Part shown: positions 33,219 through 43,073 of the stretch, piece after piece
Position numbering within the stretch: the stretch's first letter is position 1
Layout: each line of letters starts with the position of its first letter
NCBI GenBank assembly: GCA_049651845.1
Contig: JBASCW010000014.1
Location: 1 to 60,950 of the forward strand
DNA: 60,950 bases
DNA from: RBG-16-66-20 sp049651845
GTDB lineage: Bacteria > Pseudomonadota > Gammaproteobacteria > Burkholderiales > SG8-39
Reading direction: 5' to 3'
Notes under the pieces: model-generated
What the model saw: the letters and a program-made list of their open reading frames with translations, nothing else
Databases searched by the model: none
Told to the model about the DNA's origin: nothing
Program-made: the position numbers and the translations under genes

Positions 33219-33665
33219 ATGGTATTTCACGGCAAATGGTACGACGAGGTTCAGGTCGGCGACGGCTTCGGCGACCAGGTCACGGTCACCGAGACGCACC
33301 TGGTGCTCGCCGCCGGCATGTTCGGCGACTTCAACCCGCTGCACGTGGACGAGGCGTTCGCGGAGAAGTCGCGCTTCGGCGGGCGCATCCTGCACGGGCC
33401 GTTTACGAGCGCGCTCGTCTCATCGCCCGTAGGCATGTATTTCGCGGGCACGGCGATCGCCTATGTGGAGCACCACTGCCGCTTCAGGGCGCCGGTGCGT
33501 CCCGGCGACACGCTGGCGACGCGCTGGACCGTGACCGCCAGGCTGGACAAGCCCAAGCACGCGGGCGGCATCGTGGTGATGAAGTGCGAGGCGAAGAACC
33601 AGCACGGCGACGTCACCGTGGAGGCCGACGGCAAGATCCTGGTCGCGAGCAAACCCGCTACCTGA
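33219..33665 (+). CDS. MaoC-family hot-dog dehydratase
   Basis: This 148-residue single hot-dog domain resembles (R)-specific enoyl-CoA hydratases. The catalytic pair is D37 and H42 in MFGDFNPLHVDEAFA (34-48), the hydratase 2 motif, followed by GGRILHGPFTSALVSSPVGMYF. It probably hydrates an enoyl-CoA in fatty acid or branched acid breakdown. It stands alone on its strand between the tRNA and a convergent flavoprotein gene, with which it overlaps by 8 bases. Confidence 0.9.
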   Translation: MVFHGKWYDEVQVGDGFGDQVTVTETHLVLAAGMFGDFNPLHVDEAFAEKSRFGGRILHGPFTSALVSSPVGMYFAGTAIAYVEHHCRFRAPVRPGDTLATRWTVTARLDKPKHAGGIVVMKCEAKNQHGDVTVEADGKILVASKPAT

Positions 33666-34704
33666 AATTCGCAACCCAGCGCCGGTCCAGCCAGTCCTTC
33701 CACCACCAGACCCAGCGCCCCTCGGCGATCCAGGCGCCGCGGCTGGCGATCGCGTACCGGGCGCCGCAGCTCAGCAGCGCGAGGCTCTCGCGCTGCGGCA
33801 CGTAGTCGAGCATCGCCATGCCGCGCACCACGCGTTTCAGGTTCTCCGCCAGGATCGGGCCCTGGCGGACCGCATAGACGCCGGATTTCGGCACTGGCCT
33901 GCCTGCCAGCGCCGCGCAATCGCCCGCGGCGAAGACGTCGGGGTGCGAAACGCTGCGCAGCGCCGCATCCACCAGCACGAAGCCGCGCGCGTCGGTCTGC
34001 AGTCCGCAATTGCGCAGCATCGGCAGCGCCGCAGCCCCGGTGACCCGGAAGGTCGCGTCGAATCCGGCGCCCGGCGCTTGGCCCAGGCGCAGCGGGATCG
34101 AAAGGCGCTCGAGCGCGCGCCGGACTCGCTCGGCCAGCGCCGGCGCGAGGGCAACGCGGTCGGAAAACAGCTCCACCGAGCCGCCTTTGCGCCGGCCGAG
34201 TGCGAACTGCATCGCCATCGCGAGCTCCACGCCGCCTGCGCCCGCGCCCACGATCGCAATGCGCGGCGCTGCGCGCGAATCGAGCAGTGCGCGCCAGCGC
34301 GCGAAGAACTGGTCGAACGGCTTGACCGCGACGGACTCCGGCGCCGCGCCCTCGGGCACCGAACCGACGTCGAGCGAGAGGATGTCGTAGGACACCGAGC
34401 TGCCGTCGGCGAGCACCACCCGCTTGTCCGCCGTGTCGAGCGCCACCGCCTGCGCCTGCACCAGGACGGCACCCGCGCGGCGCGCCAGGCGCGCCAGGCG
34501 CGCCAGGTCGATCTGCGCGTCCTCCGGCGCGTAGTGCCCGGCGATCACGCCCGGGACCATGCCCGAGTAGGTGTGCGCCGGCCCGGGCGAGACGACCACG
34601 ACTTCGAGGTGCTCAGAGACGAAGTCGCGGAATGCGAGGAGCACGAGCGCGTGCGCGTGCCCCCCGCCCAACAGAACGATGCGCGTCGCGCGCGGCCCGG
34701 TCAC
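33658..34704 (-). CDS. pyridine nucleotide-disulfide oxidoreductase of the SelD N-terminal-domain type
   Basis: This 348-residue FAD/NAD(P) oxidoreductase has IVLLGGGHAHALVLLAF (9-25) and SPGPAHTYSGMVPGVIAGHY (39-58). These are hallmarks of the NDH-2-like group that in many bacteria is fused to the N-terminus of selenide, water dikinase (the 'Nterm_to_SelD' family). The NAD site is AIVGAGAGGVELAMAM and the C-terminal FAD site is HPDVFAAGDCAAL. It is a standalone form, and no selD or other selenium gene is in the window. It starts within the acyl-CoA synthetase stop (ATGA), so the two are co-translated. Confidence 0.88.
   Translation of the reverse strand: MTGPRATRIVLLGGGHAHALVLLAFRDFVSEHLEVVVVSPGPAHTYSGMVPGVIAGHYAPEDAQIDLARLARLARRAGAVLVQAQAVALDTADKRVVLADGSSVSYDILSLDVGSVPEGAAPESVAVKPFDQFFARWRALLDSRAAPRIAIVGAGAGGVELAMAMQFALGRRKGGSVELFSDRVALAPALAERVRRALERLSIPLRLGQAPGAGFDATFRVTGAAALPMLRNCGLQTDARGFVLVDAALRSVSHPDVFAAGDCAALAGRPVPKSGVYAVRQGPILAENLKRVVRGMAMLDYVPQRESLALLSCGARYAIASRGAWIAEGRWVWWWKDWLDRRWVANFR
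34481..34507. repeat. three perfect tandem 9-base units
   Basis: CGCGCCAGG occurs three times in a row within the flavoprotein gene and encodes the run LARLARLAR on the opposite strand. It stays in frame, so copy-number change would only lengthen or shorten a helix. Confidence 0.8.
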
Positions 34705-36365
34705 GCCTTCGGTCCGCTCTTCGCGTCCTCGCGCTTTTCGGAAGCGAATTTTGCTTCCTCCCGCTTGCGCAGCTCCTTGCGCTGCACCTTGCCGGTGGTG
34801 GTCATCGGCAGGGCGTCGATGAACTCGATTTCCTTCGGATACTCGTAGGGCGCGAGCCGGCCGCGCACGTGCGCCTGGATTTCGTCCATCAGCGACTGCG
34901 ACGCCGCCTGGCCCGGCTGCAGCACGATGAAGGCCTTGACGATCTGGCCGCGCGTCTCGTCCGCCTTGCCGATCACCGCGGCGTTGGCGACCGCGGGATG
35001 CTTGACGATGCAGGACTCGATCTCGGCCGGGCCGATGCGGTAGCCCGAGGACTTGATGACGTCATCCGAGCGGCCCTGGTACCAGATGTAGCCGTCCTCG
35101 TCCATGCGGCCCTGGTCGCCGGTGCAGCCCCAGTCGCCGATGAACTTCTCGCGCGTGGCGTCCGGATTCTTCCAGTATTCGAGGAAGAACACCGGATCGT
35201 CCTGGCGGTGCACCGCGATCTCGCCCAGTTCGCCGCGCGGCGCCTCGTCGCCCCGCTCATCGATGATCGCGACGCGGTGGCCCGGGTACGGCCGGCCGAT
35301 CGAGCCCGGCTTCACCGGCCAGGCCGCCTGGCAGTTGCCCACCACGTAGTTGATCTCGGTCTGGCCGAACATCTCGTTGATGGTGACGCCGAGCTGCTCG
35401 CGCGCCCACTCGATCACAGTCACGCCCACCGACTCGCCCGCGCTCATGATGGAGCGCAGGGAAATAGCGAACTTGGTTTTCGGGTTTGGTACGGCTTTCA
35501 TCATTTGCTTCAAAGCCGTCGGGAAGAGAAACGAATTTCTCACCCCGTATTCTTCCAGCAGCCGATACGCGCGTTCCGGATCGAAGCGTCCGCGGTAGCC
35601 CAGGATCGGAATGCCGTAGTACCAGCTCGGCAGCAGCGCGTCGAACAGCCCGCCCGCCCACGCCCAGTCGGCCGGCGACCAGAACATGTCGCCCGGCTGC
35701 GGGAAGAAATCGTGCGAATAGAGGAAGCCCGGCAGGTTGCCGAGGATCAGCCGGTGCCCCTGCAGCGCGCCTTTCGGCGGGCCGGTGGTGCCGCTGGTGT
35801 AAATGATGAGCGCGGGATCGTTGGACGATGTGTCTTCCGGGTTGAATTCAGAACTGCTTTTCTCCAGCATGGATTCATACGCATGAACCCCGCTTTCCCT
35901 GGCTCCCCCTACGCCGATCACATGCTTCAGGTGCGTCAGTTTGTGCTTGGTCGCCCACAGGTTGGCGATGGTGGTCGGCTCCACGAACACCACGCTCGCG
36001 CCGGCGAACTCCATGCGGTACTCGAGCGCGTCCGGGCCGAACAGGTGCGACAGCGGCAGCGCGATCGCGCCCATCTGGAAGATCGCCACGTAGGCGATGG
36101 CCATTTCCGGGCGCTGCGGCAGGATCAGCGCGACGCGGTCGCCGCGCTTGACGCCAAGCCCGGCGAGCGCGTTCGACAGCCGGTTGGCCTCGCGCTGCAG
36201 GTCCCAGAACGTGTACTTCGCGGTGGCGCCCGACTCATCCTCCCAGTACAGCGCGAAGCGCGAGCGGTCGCGCGCCCAGCGGCGGCAGCAGACTTCGGCA
36301 ACGTTCAGGCGCCCGGGCACGTCCCAGCGCCAGCCGCGATATAACTCGTCGTATCGGTTGTTCAC
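34701..36365 (-). CDS. acyl-CoA synthetase (AMP-forming)
   Basis: This 554-residue ANL-superfamily ligase is of the medium-chain/acetyl-like type. The phosphate loop is IIYTSGTTGPPKG (188-200). The A5 region reads NEMFGQTEINYVVG, the hinge is in WGCTGDQGRMDEDGYIWYQGRSDDVIKSSGYRIGP, and the catalytic lysine is K526 in TTTGKVQRKEL. It activates a carboxylic acid to its CoA ester. The start is GTG with GGGAGAGG upstream. The substrate is not evident; the MaoC hydratase nearby is consistent with acid catabolism. Confidence 0.95.
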   Translation of the reverse strand: MNNRYDELYRGWRWDVPGRLNVAEVCCRRWARDRSRFALYWEDESGATAKYTFWDLQREANRLSNALAGLGVKRGDRVALILPQRPEMAIAYVAIFQMGAIALPLSHLFGPDALEYRMEFAGASVVFVEPTTIANLWATKHKLTHLKHVIGVGGARESGVHAYESMLEKSSSEFNPEDTSSNDPALIIYTSGTTGPPKGALQGHRLILGNLPGFLYSHDFFPQPGDMFWSPADWAWAGGLFDALLPSWYYGIPILGYRGRFDPERAYRLLEEYGVRNSFLFPTALKQMMKAVPNPKTKFAISLRSIMSAGESVGVTVIEWAREQLGVTINEMFGQTEINYVVGNCQAAWPVKPGSIGRPYPGHRVAIIDERGDEAPRGELGEIAVHRQDDPVFFLEYWKNPDATREKFIGDWGCTGDQGRMDEDGYIWYQGRSDDVIKSSGYRIGPAEIESCIVKHPAVANAAVIGKADETRGQIVKAFIVLQPGQAASQSLMDEIQAHVRGRLAPYEYPKEIEFIDALPMTTTGKVQRKELRKREEAKFASEKREDAKSGPKA

Positions 36366-36427
36366 ATCCTCTCCCGATGTAGTTTACCATCGAGTGCAAT
36401 TTTCCCTGAGGATACCGGAGCTTACGC

Positions 36428-37072
36428 ATGCCAGCGGCCTTCGTCTTCGACGCCTACGGAACCCTGTTCGACGTGCACTCGGTGCAGGCGCGCTGCGAAG
36501 CGTTCTGGCCCGGGAGGGGCGCACAGCTGTCGCAGGCCTGGCGCGCCAAGCAACTCGAGTACACCTGGCAACGCAGCCTGATGCGCCGCTACGCGCCCTT
36601 CTCGCAGGTCACCGAGGACGCGCTGCTGTATGCCTGCGAATCTCTGGGATTGACGATAGGCGAGAACGAAAAGCAAAGCCTGATGGACGAATACCGCGGG
36701 CTCGCCCTCTATCCGGATGTACGAGCCTCGATGAACAAGCTGAAGGCGCAGAAGCGTGCGATCCTCACCAACGGCTCGCCCGACATGATCGAGCCGCTGG
36801 TCGCGCGGTCGGGCCTGCGCTTCGATGCCGTGTTGAGCGTCGGCGAGATCCGGACCTACAAGCCCGATCCTGCGGTCTACGAATTGGCGGTCAAGAAACT
36901 TCAAACTCCGAAACAAGACATCGGCTTCGTGTCGTCGAATTGCTGGGATGCGCTCGGCGCGAAGTCCTTCGGCTTCCGCGTGTACTGGATCAACCGGAGC
37001 GGCGCGCCGGTCGATCGATTGGGTTTCCAACCCGACAGGATCGGAAAGTCGCTCGATGAAATTCTGCGCTAA
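36428..37072 (+). CDS. haloacid dehalogenase, type II (L-2-haloacid dehalogenase-like)
   Basis: This 214-residue HAD enzyme has nucleophile D8 in FVFDAYGTLFDV, the LTNGSPDM motif II, and the lysine in TYKPDPAVYELA. The type II signature VSSNCWDALGAKSFGFRVYWINR is present near 168-190. The C-terminal RSGAPVDRLG..PD is also typical of L-2-haloacid dehalogenases. It would hydrolyse halogen from 2-haloacids, though family members with other substrates exist. CGGAG lies 12 bases before the ATG. It overlaps the Nudix gene by 17 bases. Confidence 0.93.
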   Translation: MPAAFVFDAYGTLFDVHSVQARCEAFWPGRGAQLSQAWRAKQLEYTWQRSLMRRYAPFSQVTEDALLYACESLGLTIGENEKQSLMDEYRGLALYPDVRASMNKLKAQKRAILTNGSPDMIEPLVARSGLRFDAVLSVGEIRTYKPDPAVYELAVKKLQTPKQDIGFVSSNCWDALGAKSFGFRVYWINRSGAPVDRLGFQPDRIGKSLDEILR

Positions 37073-37595
37073 CTGTGGCGCGGCGGTCGCCCGGCGCGTA
37101 CCGCCGGGCGACTCGCTGCCGCGCGACGTCTGCGACGCCTGCGGCAGCATCCACTACGTCAATCCGAAGCTGGTGCTCGGTGCGATTCCGGAGTGGCAGG
37201 AAGGCGGGCAGGTGCGGCTGCTGCTGTGCCGGCGCGCGATCGAGCCGCGCTACGGCTACTGGACGCTGCCCGCGGGCTTCATGGAGAACAACGAGACCGC
37301 GGCCGAGGCGGCCTTGCGCGAGACGCTGGAGGAGGCCGGCGCGCGCGTCGAGCTGATCGACGCCTTCAGCATGATCTCGGTGCCCTACGTGAACCAGGTG
37401 CACGTCTTCTACCGCGCGCGGCTGCTCGACCTGGAGTTCAAGCCCGGCGCCGAAAGCCTCGAGGTGGCGCTGTTCGAGGAAGCGAAGATGCCCTGGAAGG
37501 ACATCGCCTTCCGCACTGTGGGCCTTACGCTCAGGCACTGGTTTGCCGACCGTGCTCGCGGCTCTTTCGGCTTCCACGCGCAAGACATCAAGTAA
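37056..37595 (+). CDS. Nudix hydrolase with N-terminal zinc ribbon
   Basis: This 179-residue protein opens with a four-cysteine zinc ribbon (CANCG at 4-8 and CDACG near 26-30, followed by IHYVNPKL). The Nudix box is GFMENNETAAEAALRETLEEAG, with the REXXEEXG core intact. This domain order is found in Nudix hydrolases acting on NAD-like or ADP-ribose-like substrates. The ATG overlaps the end of the dehalogenase gene. Confidence 0.93.
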   Translation: MKFCANCGAAVARRVPPGDSLPRDVCDACGSIHYVNPKLVLGAIPEWQEGGQVRLLLCRRAIEPRYGYWTLPAGFMENNETAAEAALRETLEEAGARVELIDAFSMISVPYVNQVHVFYRARLLDLEFKPGAESLEVALFEEAKMPWKDIAFRTVGLTLRHWFADRARGSFGFHAQDIK

Positions 37596-37651
37596 ATCCA
37601 TCGGGTATGCTTCCCTTTGGTGCGCGTTGCACCACATTGGGAGGGAGTCCT

Positions 37652-38944
<1,293 letters not shown>

Positions 38945-38947
38945 CGC

Positions 38948-39640
38948 ATGCAGCGGCGGGATTTCATCAAGTTCTGCGCGGCGTCGGCGGCCGCCACCGG
39001 CACGGCGGGAGTCGCGGCCGATGCGGCGCCGAACTTCTACGGCCGCGCACAGCTGGTGGACGGCAGCGGCGCGGCCCTGAAGGCTTCCCGGCTGCCGGTC
39101 GACCGCAACCTGATCTTCCACTACCCGTTCGCCAGCACGCCCTGCTTCCTGCTGAACCTCGGCCGGCCCGCCAAGGCGTCTGCGCGGCTTGCCACCGCCG
39201 ACAAGCGCAGCTACGAATGGACCGGCGGCGTGGGCCCGCAGCGCTCGATCGTGGCCTACTCCGCGATCTGCGCGCACCAGCTCGCCTATCCGACGAAGGA
39301 AATCAGCTTCATCAGCTACCGCAAGGAAAAGAGCGCGCGCAACCGCATCGGCAACGTGATCCACTGCTGCGCCGAGCACAGCCAGTACGACCCGGCCGAG
39401 GGAGCGCGCGTGCTGGCCGGGCCCGCGCCGCAGCCGCTCGCGGCGATCCTGCTCGAATACAACGCGGCGAACGACGGCCTCGCGGCGGTGGGCACGCTCG
39501 GCGGCGAGATGTTCAACCAGTTCTTCGCCAAGTACGAGATGAAGCTCGCGCTCGAGGGCACGCGCACGCGCGCGCCGGCGGAGTCCTCCTGCGCGGTGAT
39601 CGAGCTCGAGAATTATTGCCGGCAGCAGGTTAAATGCTGA
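38948..39640 (+). CDS. Tat-exported Rieske-type [2Fe-2S] protein
   Basis: This 230-residue protein starts with a Tat-like signal (MQRRDFIKFC, then an Ala-rich h-region to about residue 26), which implies export of a folded iron-sulfur protein. The ligand pairs are C108-A-H110 (ICAHQL) and C141-x2-H144 (CCAEHSQYD). The 30 residues between them exceed the 15-17 usual in Rieske domains, so a loop is inserted. The C140-C141 doublet is also odd. No catalytic partner such as an oxidase or a bc1 subunit is nearby. The stop overlaps the aat start. Confidence 0.85.
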   Translation: MQRRDFIKFCAASAAATGTAGVAADAAPNFYGRAQLVDGSGAALKASRLPVDRNLIFHYPFASTPCFLLNLGRPAKASARLATADKRSYEWTGGVGPQRSIVAYSAICAHQLAYPTKEISFISYRKEKSARNRIGNVIHCCAEHSQYDPAEGARVLAGPAPQPLAAILLEYNAANDGLAAVGTLGGEMFNQFFAKYEMKLALEGTRTRAPAESSCAVIELENYCRQQVKC

Positions 39641-40323
39641 CCTGGCTGGAAAGGGACGATCCCTTTCCGCCCGTAGATGCCGCGCTCGGGGACCCGAACG
39701 GCCTGCTCTGTGCCGGCGCCGACCTGTCGGTCGAGCGCCTGCTCGCGGCCTACCGCCAGGGCATCTTTCCCTGGTATTCCGGCGACGAACCGGTGCTGTG
39801 GTGGTCGCCCGACCCGCGCATGGTGCTGTTCTGCGACGAGCTCAAGATCCCGCGCTCGCTCGCCAAGAGCATGCGCAACAAGGGTTTCGAAGTAAGCACC
39901 GATTCCGCCTTTTCCAGGGTCATCAAGGCGTGCGCGGCGCCCAGAAAGGGCGAGCACGGCACCTGGTTGGGCAAGGACATGATCGCCGCCTACCTTGCCC
40001 TGCACCGGGCCGGCCACGCGCATTCGTTCGAGACCTGGCAGGACGGTGCGCTGGTGGGCGGCCTGTACGGCGTGTCCGTCGGCCACATGTTCTACGGCGA
40101 GTCGATGTTCTCGCGCGCCACCGACGCCTCCAAGGTCGCCCTGGTCGCGCTGGTCGAGGAGCTGCGCGCGCGCGGCTGCCCGCTCGTCGATTGCCAGCAG
40201 CGCACCCCGCTGCTCGCCTCGCTCGGGGCGCGGGAAATCCCGCGGCGCCAGTTTTTGCGCCGCGTCGCCGCGTTGGTACACTATCCGCAAACACCGGGGA
40301 TCTGGAAACGTGTCTCGGCTTAA
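39634..40323 (+). CDS. aat: leucyl/phenylalanyl-tRNA-protein transferase
   Basis: Aat tags N-terminal Lys/Arg proteins with Leu or Phe for ClpAP degradation. The family signatures are complete: FPPVDAAL..GLLCAGADLSVERLLAAYRQGIFPWY, WWSPDPRMVLF, GTWLGKDMIAAYLALHRAGHAHSFE and GLYGVSVGHMFYGESMFS. At 229 residues it is normal length. The ATG lies within the end of the Rieske gene and bpt begins inside its end, so all three are coupled. Confidence 0.98.
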   Translation: MLTWLERDDPFPPVDAALGDPNGLLCAGADLSVERLLAAYRQGIFPWYSGDEPVLWWSPDPRMVLFCDELKIPRSLAKSMRNKGFEVSTDSAFSRVIKACAAPRKGEHGTWLGKDMIAAYLALHRAGHAHSFETWQDGALVGGLYGVSVGHMFYGESMFSRATDASKVALVALVEELRARGCPLVDCQQRTPLLASLGAREIPRRQFLRRVAALVHYPQTPGIWKRVSA

Positions 40324-41047
40324 CGATCTACCGCACGCAGTCCTGCAGTTCTACGTCACGGCGCCCTACCCGTGCAGCTACCTGCCCGAGCGCATGGCGC
40401 GCTCGCAGGTGGCGACACCGAGCCACCTGATCAACACCGAGCTCTACGGCGAGCTCGTCAAGGCCGGCTTCCGGCGCAGCGGCATCTTCACCTACCGGCC
40501 GCACTGCGACAGCTGCCGCGCCTGCGTGCCGGTGCGCATCCCGGTGCGCGAATTCGTGGCCGGCCGCTCGCAGCGGCGCGCGCGCGCGCAGCACGCCGAG
40601 CTCACCTCGCAGGCGCAGCCGCTCAAGTTCCGGCTGGAGCATTACGCGCTCTACCTGCGCTACCAGTCGCGGCGCCACTCCGGCGGCGGCATGGACAACG
40701 ACAGCCGCGACCAGTACTCGCACTTCCTGCTGCAGAGCCGGGTGGACACGCGGCTGGTGGAGTTCCGCGACAACGGCCAGCTGGTGATGGTGTCGATCGT
40801 CGACTACCTGCCCGACGGCCTGTCGTCGGTCTACACATTCTTCGAGCCCGACCGCCGCAGCGCGAGCTTCGGCACCTTCAACGTGATCTGGCAGATCGAG
40901 GCCTGCCGCGCGTTCGGCCTGCCCTACCTCTACCTCGGCTACTGGATCAAGGAAAGCCCGAAGATGGCCTACAAGTCGCGCTTCGCGCCGATCGAGGGCT
41001 TCGTCGGCGGCGAGTGGCGGCGCCTCTCGCCCGAGGACCTCGAGTAG
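40310..41047 (+). CDS. bpt: aspartate/glutamate leucyltransferase
   Basis: Bpt is the bacterial homologue of eukaryotic arginyltransferase and adds Leu to N-terminal Asp/Glu. The N-terminal cysteine-bearing segment APYPCSYLPERMARSQ and the HCDSCRACVPVRIPV cluster are present, as is the C-terminal SVYTFFEPD..LGTFN-type core ending KMAYKSRFAPIEG. The GTG start overlaps the end of aat by 14 bases. The aat-bpt pair is a common proteobacterial arrangement. Its TAG overlaps the GTG of pyrD (TAGTG). Confidence 0.96.
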   Translation: MSRLNDLPHAVLQFYVTAPYPCSYLPERMARSQVATPSHLINTELYGELVKAGFRRSGIFTYRPHCDSCRACVPVRIPVREFVAGRSQRRARAQHAELTSQAQPLKFRLEHYALYLRYQSRRHSGGGMDNDSRDQYSHFLLQSRVDTRLVEFRDNGQLVMVSIVDYLPDGLSSVYTFFEPDRRSASFGTFNVIWQIEACRAFGLPYLYLGYWIKESPKMAYKSRFAPIEGFVGGEWRRLSPEDLE

Positions 41048-42075
41048 TGCTCTATTCGCTGGCGCGCCCGCTGCTCTTCGCGCTGGATCCGGAAACCGCC
41101 CACCATCTCACGCTCAAGCTCTCCGGCCTCGCCGCGCGGCTCGCCGCGCCGCCACCCGCCTGTCCCGTGCGTGCCATGGGGCTGGATTTTCCGAACCCCG
41201 TGGGCCTCGCCGCGGGCCTCGACAAGCACGCCGAACACGTGGACGCGCTCGCCGCGCTCGGCTTCGGCTTCCTCGAGCTGGGCGGCGTAACGCCGCGCCC
41301 GCAGCCCGGCAACCCGCGCCCGCGCGTGTTCCGGATCCCGCAAGCGCGGGCGCTCATCAACCGGTATGGCTTGAACAGCGTGGGGGTCGACGAATTCGTC
41401 CTCAATCTCTCCCGTTCGTCACGGCAATGCGTGATCGGCGTCAACATCGGCAAGAACAAGGACACGCCGAACGAGAACGCCGCGGACGATTACGAGACCT
41501 GCCTGGAGAAGCTCTACCCGCGCGTCGACTACGTGACGTTGAACGTCTCATCGCCCAACACGCAAGGATTGCGGGATCTTCAGGACGCCGCTCCGCTTGC
41601 TTCACTGCTTTCAAGAATGAGGAGAAAGAACGAACAATTGCGCGACAAGCACGGCCGCAACGTCGCGATCGCCCTCAAGATCGCGCCCGACCTGGACGAA
41701 GCGCAGATCCGCGACATCGCCGAGGTCGCGCGGCGCGAGCGCGTGGACGGCATCGTCGCCACCAACACCACGCTCGCGCGCGCCGGCGTCGAGGATTGCG
41801 CGAACGGCTTCCAGGCGGGCGGCCTCTCGGGCGCGCCGCTTCGAGAGCGCTCGACCCGCGTCCTGAGAGTTCTTTCCCGGGAATTGAAGAATGAAATTCC
41901 GCTCATCGGCGTGGGCGGCATCCTCTCGGGCGCCGACGCGGTGGAGAAGCTCGATGCGGGCGCGGCGCTCGTGCAGCTCTACACCGGCCTGATTTACCGC
42001 GGACCGGAGCTCGTGAACGAATGCGTATCGGCCTGCCTCGCGAGATCAAGGACGGCGAGTTCCGCGTCGCGCTGA
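41047..42075 (+). CDS. pyrD: dihydroorotate dehydrogenase (quinone), class 2
   Basis: PyrD oxidises dihydroorotate in pyrimidine synthesis and reduces quinone. The class 2 membrane-associating N-terminal helices (LARPLLFALDPETAHHLTL) precede the FMN barrel. NPVGLAAGLDKHAE, LELGGVTPRPQPGNPRPRVFR and LINRYGLNSVGVD are standard, and the catalytic serine lies in YVTLNVSSPNTQGLR. GVGGILSGADAVEKLDAGA near the end binds FMN phosphate. The GTG start is coupled to bpt. The last 18 residues overlap the start of ald by 55 bases, so the tail sequence is constrained by both frames. Confidence 0.97.
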   Translation: MLYSLARPLLFALDPETAHHLTLKLSGLAARLAAPPPACPVRAMGLDFPNPVGLAAGLDKHAEHVDALAALGFGFLELGGVTPRPQPGNPRPRVFRIPQARALINRYGLNSVGVDEFVLNLSRSSRQCVIGVNIGKNKDTPNENAADDYETCLEKLYPRVDYVTLNVSSPNTQGLRDLQDAAPLASLLSRMRRKNEQLRDKHGRNVAIALKIAPDLDEAQIRDIAEVARRERVDGIVATNTTLARAGVEDCANGFQAGGLSGAPLRERSTRVLRVLSRELKNEIPLIGVGGILSGADAVEKLDAGAALVQLYTGLIYRGPELVNECVSACLARSRTASSASR

Positions 42076-43073
42076 CGCCCGCGGGCGTCGGCGAGCTGGT
42101 GCGCGCGGGCCACGCAGTGACCGTGGAGAGCGGCGCAGGATCGGGCGTCGGCTTTTCCGACGAGGAATATCTTCACGCAAAGGCGAAGACAGGCGATCCC
42201 TGGCAAGCCGAGCTGATCGTCAAGGTCAAGGAGCTGCAGGAGACGGAATACCGCAGGCCGCGCCAGGGCCAGACCGTGTTCAGTTTTCAGCATTTCGGCC
42301 CGGAGCCGACGCTGCTCGACGCCGCTCTCGCGAGCGGCGCCACCTTCGTCGCCTTCGAGACGGTCGGGCAAGCCGACGGCAGCCTGCCGATCCTCGCGCC
42401 GATGTCGGCGATCGCCGGGCGCCTGGCGGTGCAGGTGGGCGCCTGGTGCCTGCAGAAGCACAACGGCGGCAGCGGCGTGCTGCTGCCGGGCGCCGCCGGC
42501 GTGCCGCCGGGCAAGATCGTCATCCTCGGAGCAGGCAACGTCGGTTCCAACGCTCTTGCGATTGCGTACGGGTTTGGAGCTTCGATCTCGGTAGTCACCA
42601 AGAGCTCTCGGCGTGTTTCTTTATTGAAAGAGAAATTCCCGAACGCGGAGTTCAAGATCGACGACCTATCCGACATCCCTTCCGCGGACCTCGTGATCGG
42701 AGGCGTGCTCACGCCGGGGCAGATGTCGCCGAAGCTCATGACGCGCGCGATGCTGCGCGCGATGCGGCCGGGATCGGCGCTGGTGGACGTCGGCATCGAC
42801 CAGGGCGGCATCGCCGAGACCTCGCGGCCAACCAGCCACAGCGCGCCGATCTACCTGGAGGAAGGCGTGGTGCACTATTGCGTGCCGAACATGCCCGCCG
42901 CCGTGGCGCGCACCGCGAGCCTCGCTCTGGAGAAAGCGGCTTTGCCTTTCGTTCTCGAACTTTGTTCTTCGTCCCGTTCCCCTGCCTTGAAGACCGGCTT
43001 CCAGGTGAAGCAAGGCAAGGTGGTCCATGAATTCCTCGCGCGCGACACGAAGCGCGCCTATCAGCCGCTGTGA
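42021..43073 (+). CDS. ald: alanine dehydrogenase
   Basis: This 350-residue NAD-dependent enzyme interconverts alanine and pyruvate plus ammonia. The opening MRIGLPREIKDGEFRVALTP is diagnostic and fixes the start despite the 55-base overlap with pyrD. The lysine in ELIVKVKELQ and histidine in SFQHFGPE are substrate-binding residues. The NAD site is KIVILGAGNVGSNALAIA. It is somewhat shorter than the usual 370 residues. Its role with amtB upstream could be ammonia assimilation or alanine catabolism. The stop overlaps the ferredoxin GTG. Confidence 0.94.
   Translation: MRIGLPREIKDGEFRVALTPAGVGELVRAGHAVTVESGAGSGVGFSDEEYLHAKAKTGDPWQAELIVKVKELQETEYRRPRQGQTVFSFQHFGPEPTLLDAALASGATFVAFETVGQADGSLPILAPMSAIAGRLAVQVGAWCLQKHNGGSGVLLPGAAGVPPGKIVILGAGNVGSNALAIAYGFGASISVVTKSSRRVSLLKEKFPNAEFKIDDLSDIPSADLVIGGVLTPGQMSPKLMTRAMLRAMRPGSALVDVGIDQGGIAETSRPTSHSAPIYLEEGVVHYCVPNMPAAVARTASLALEKAALPFVLELCSSSRSPALKTGFQVKQGKVVHEFLARDTKRAYQPL

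Noticed and set aside
37618..37634. Sigma-54 promoter before amtB (TTGGTGC...TTGCA)
   Set aside because: The GG and GC doublets are 8 bases apart instead of 10, and the palindrome orientation is opposite to NtrC sites.
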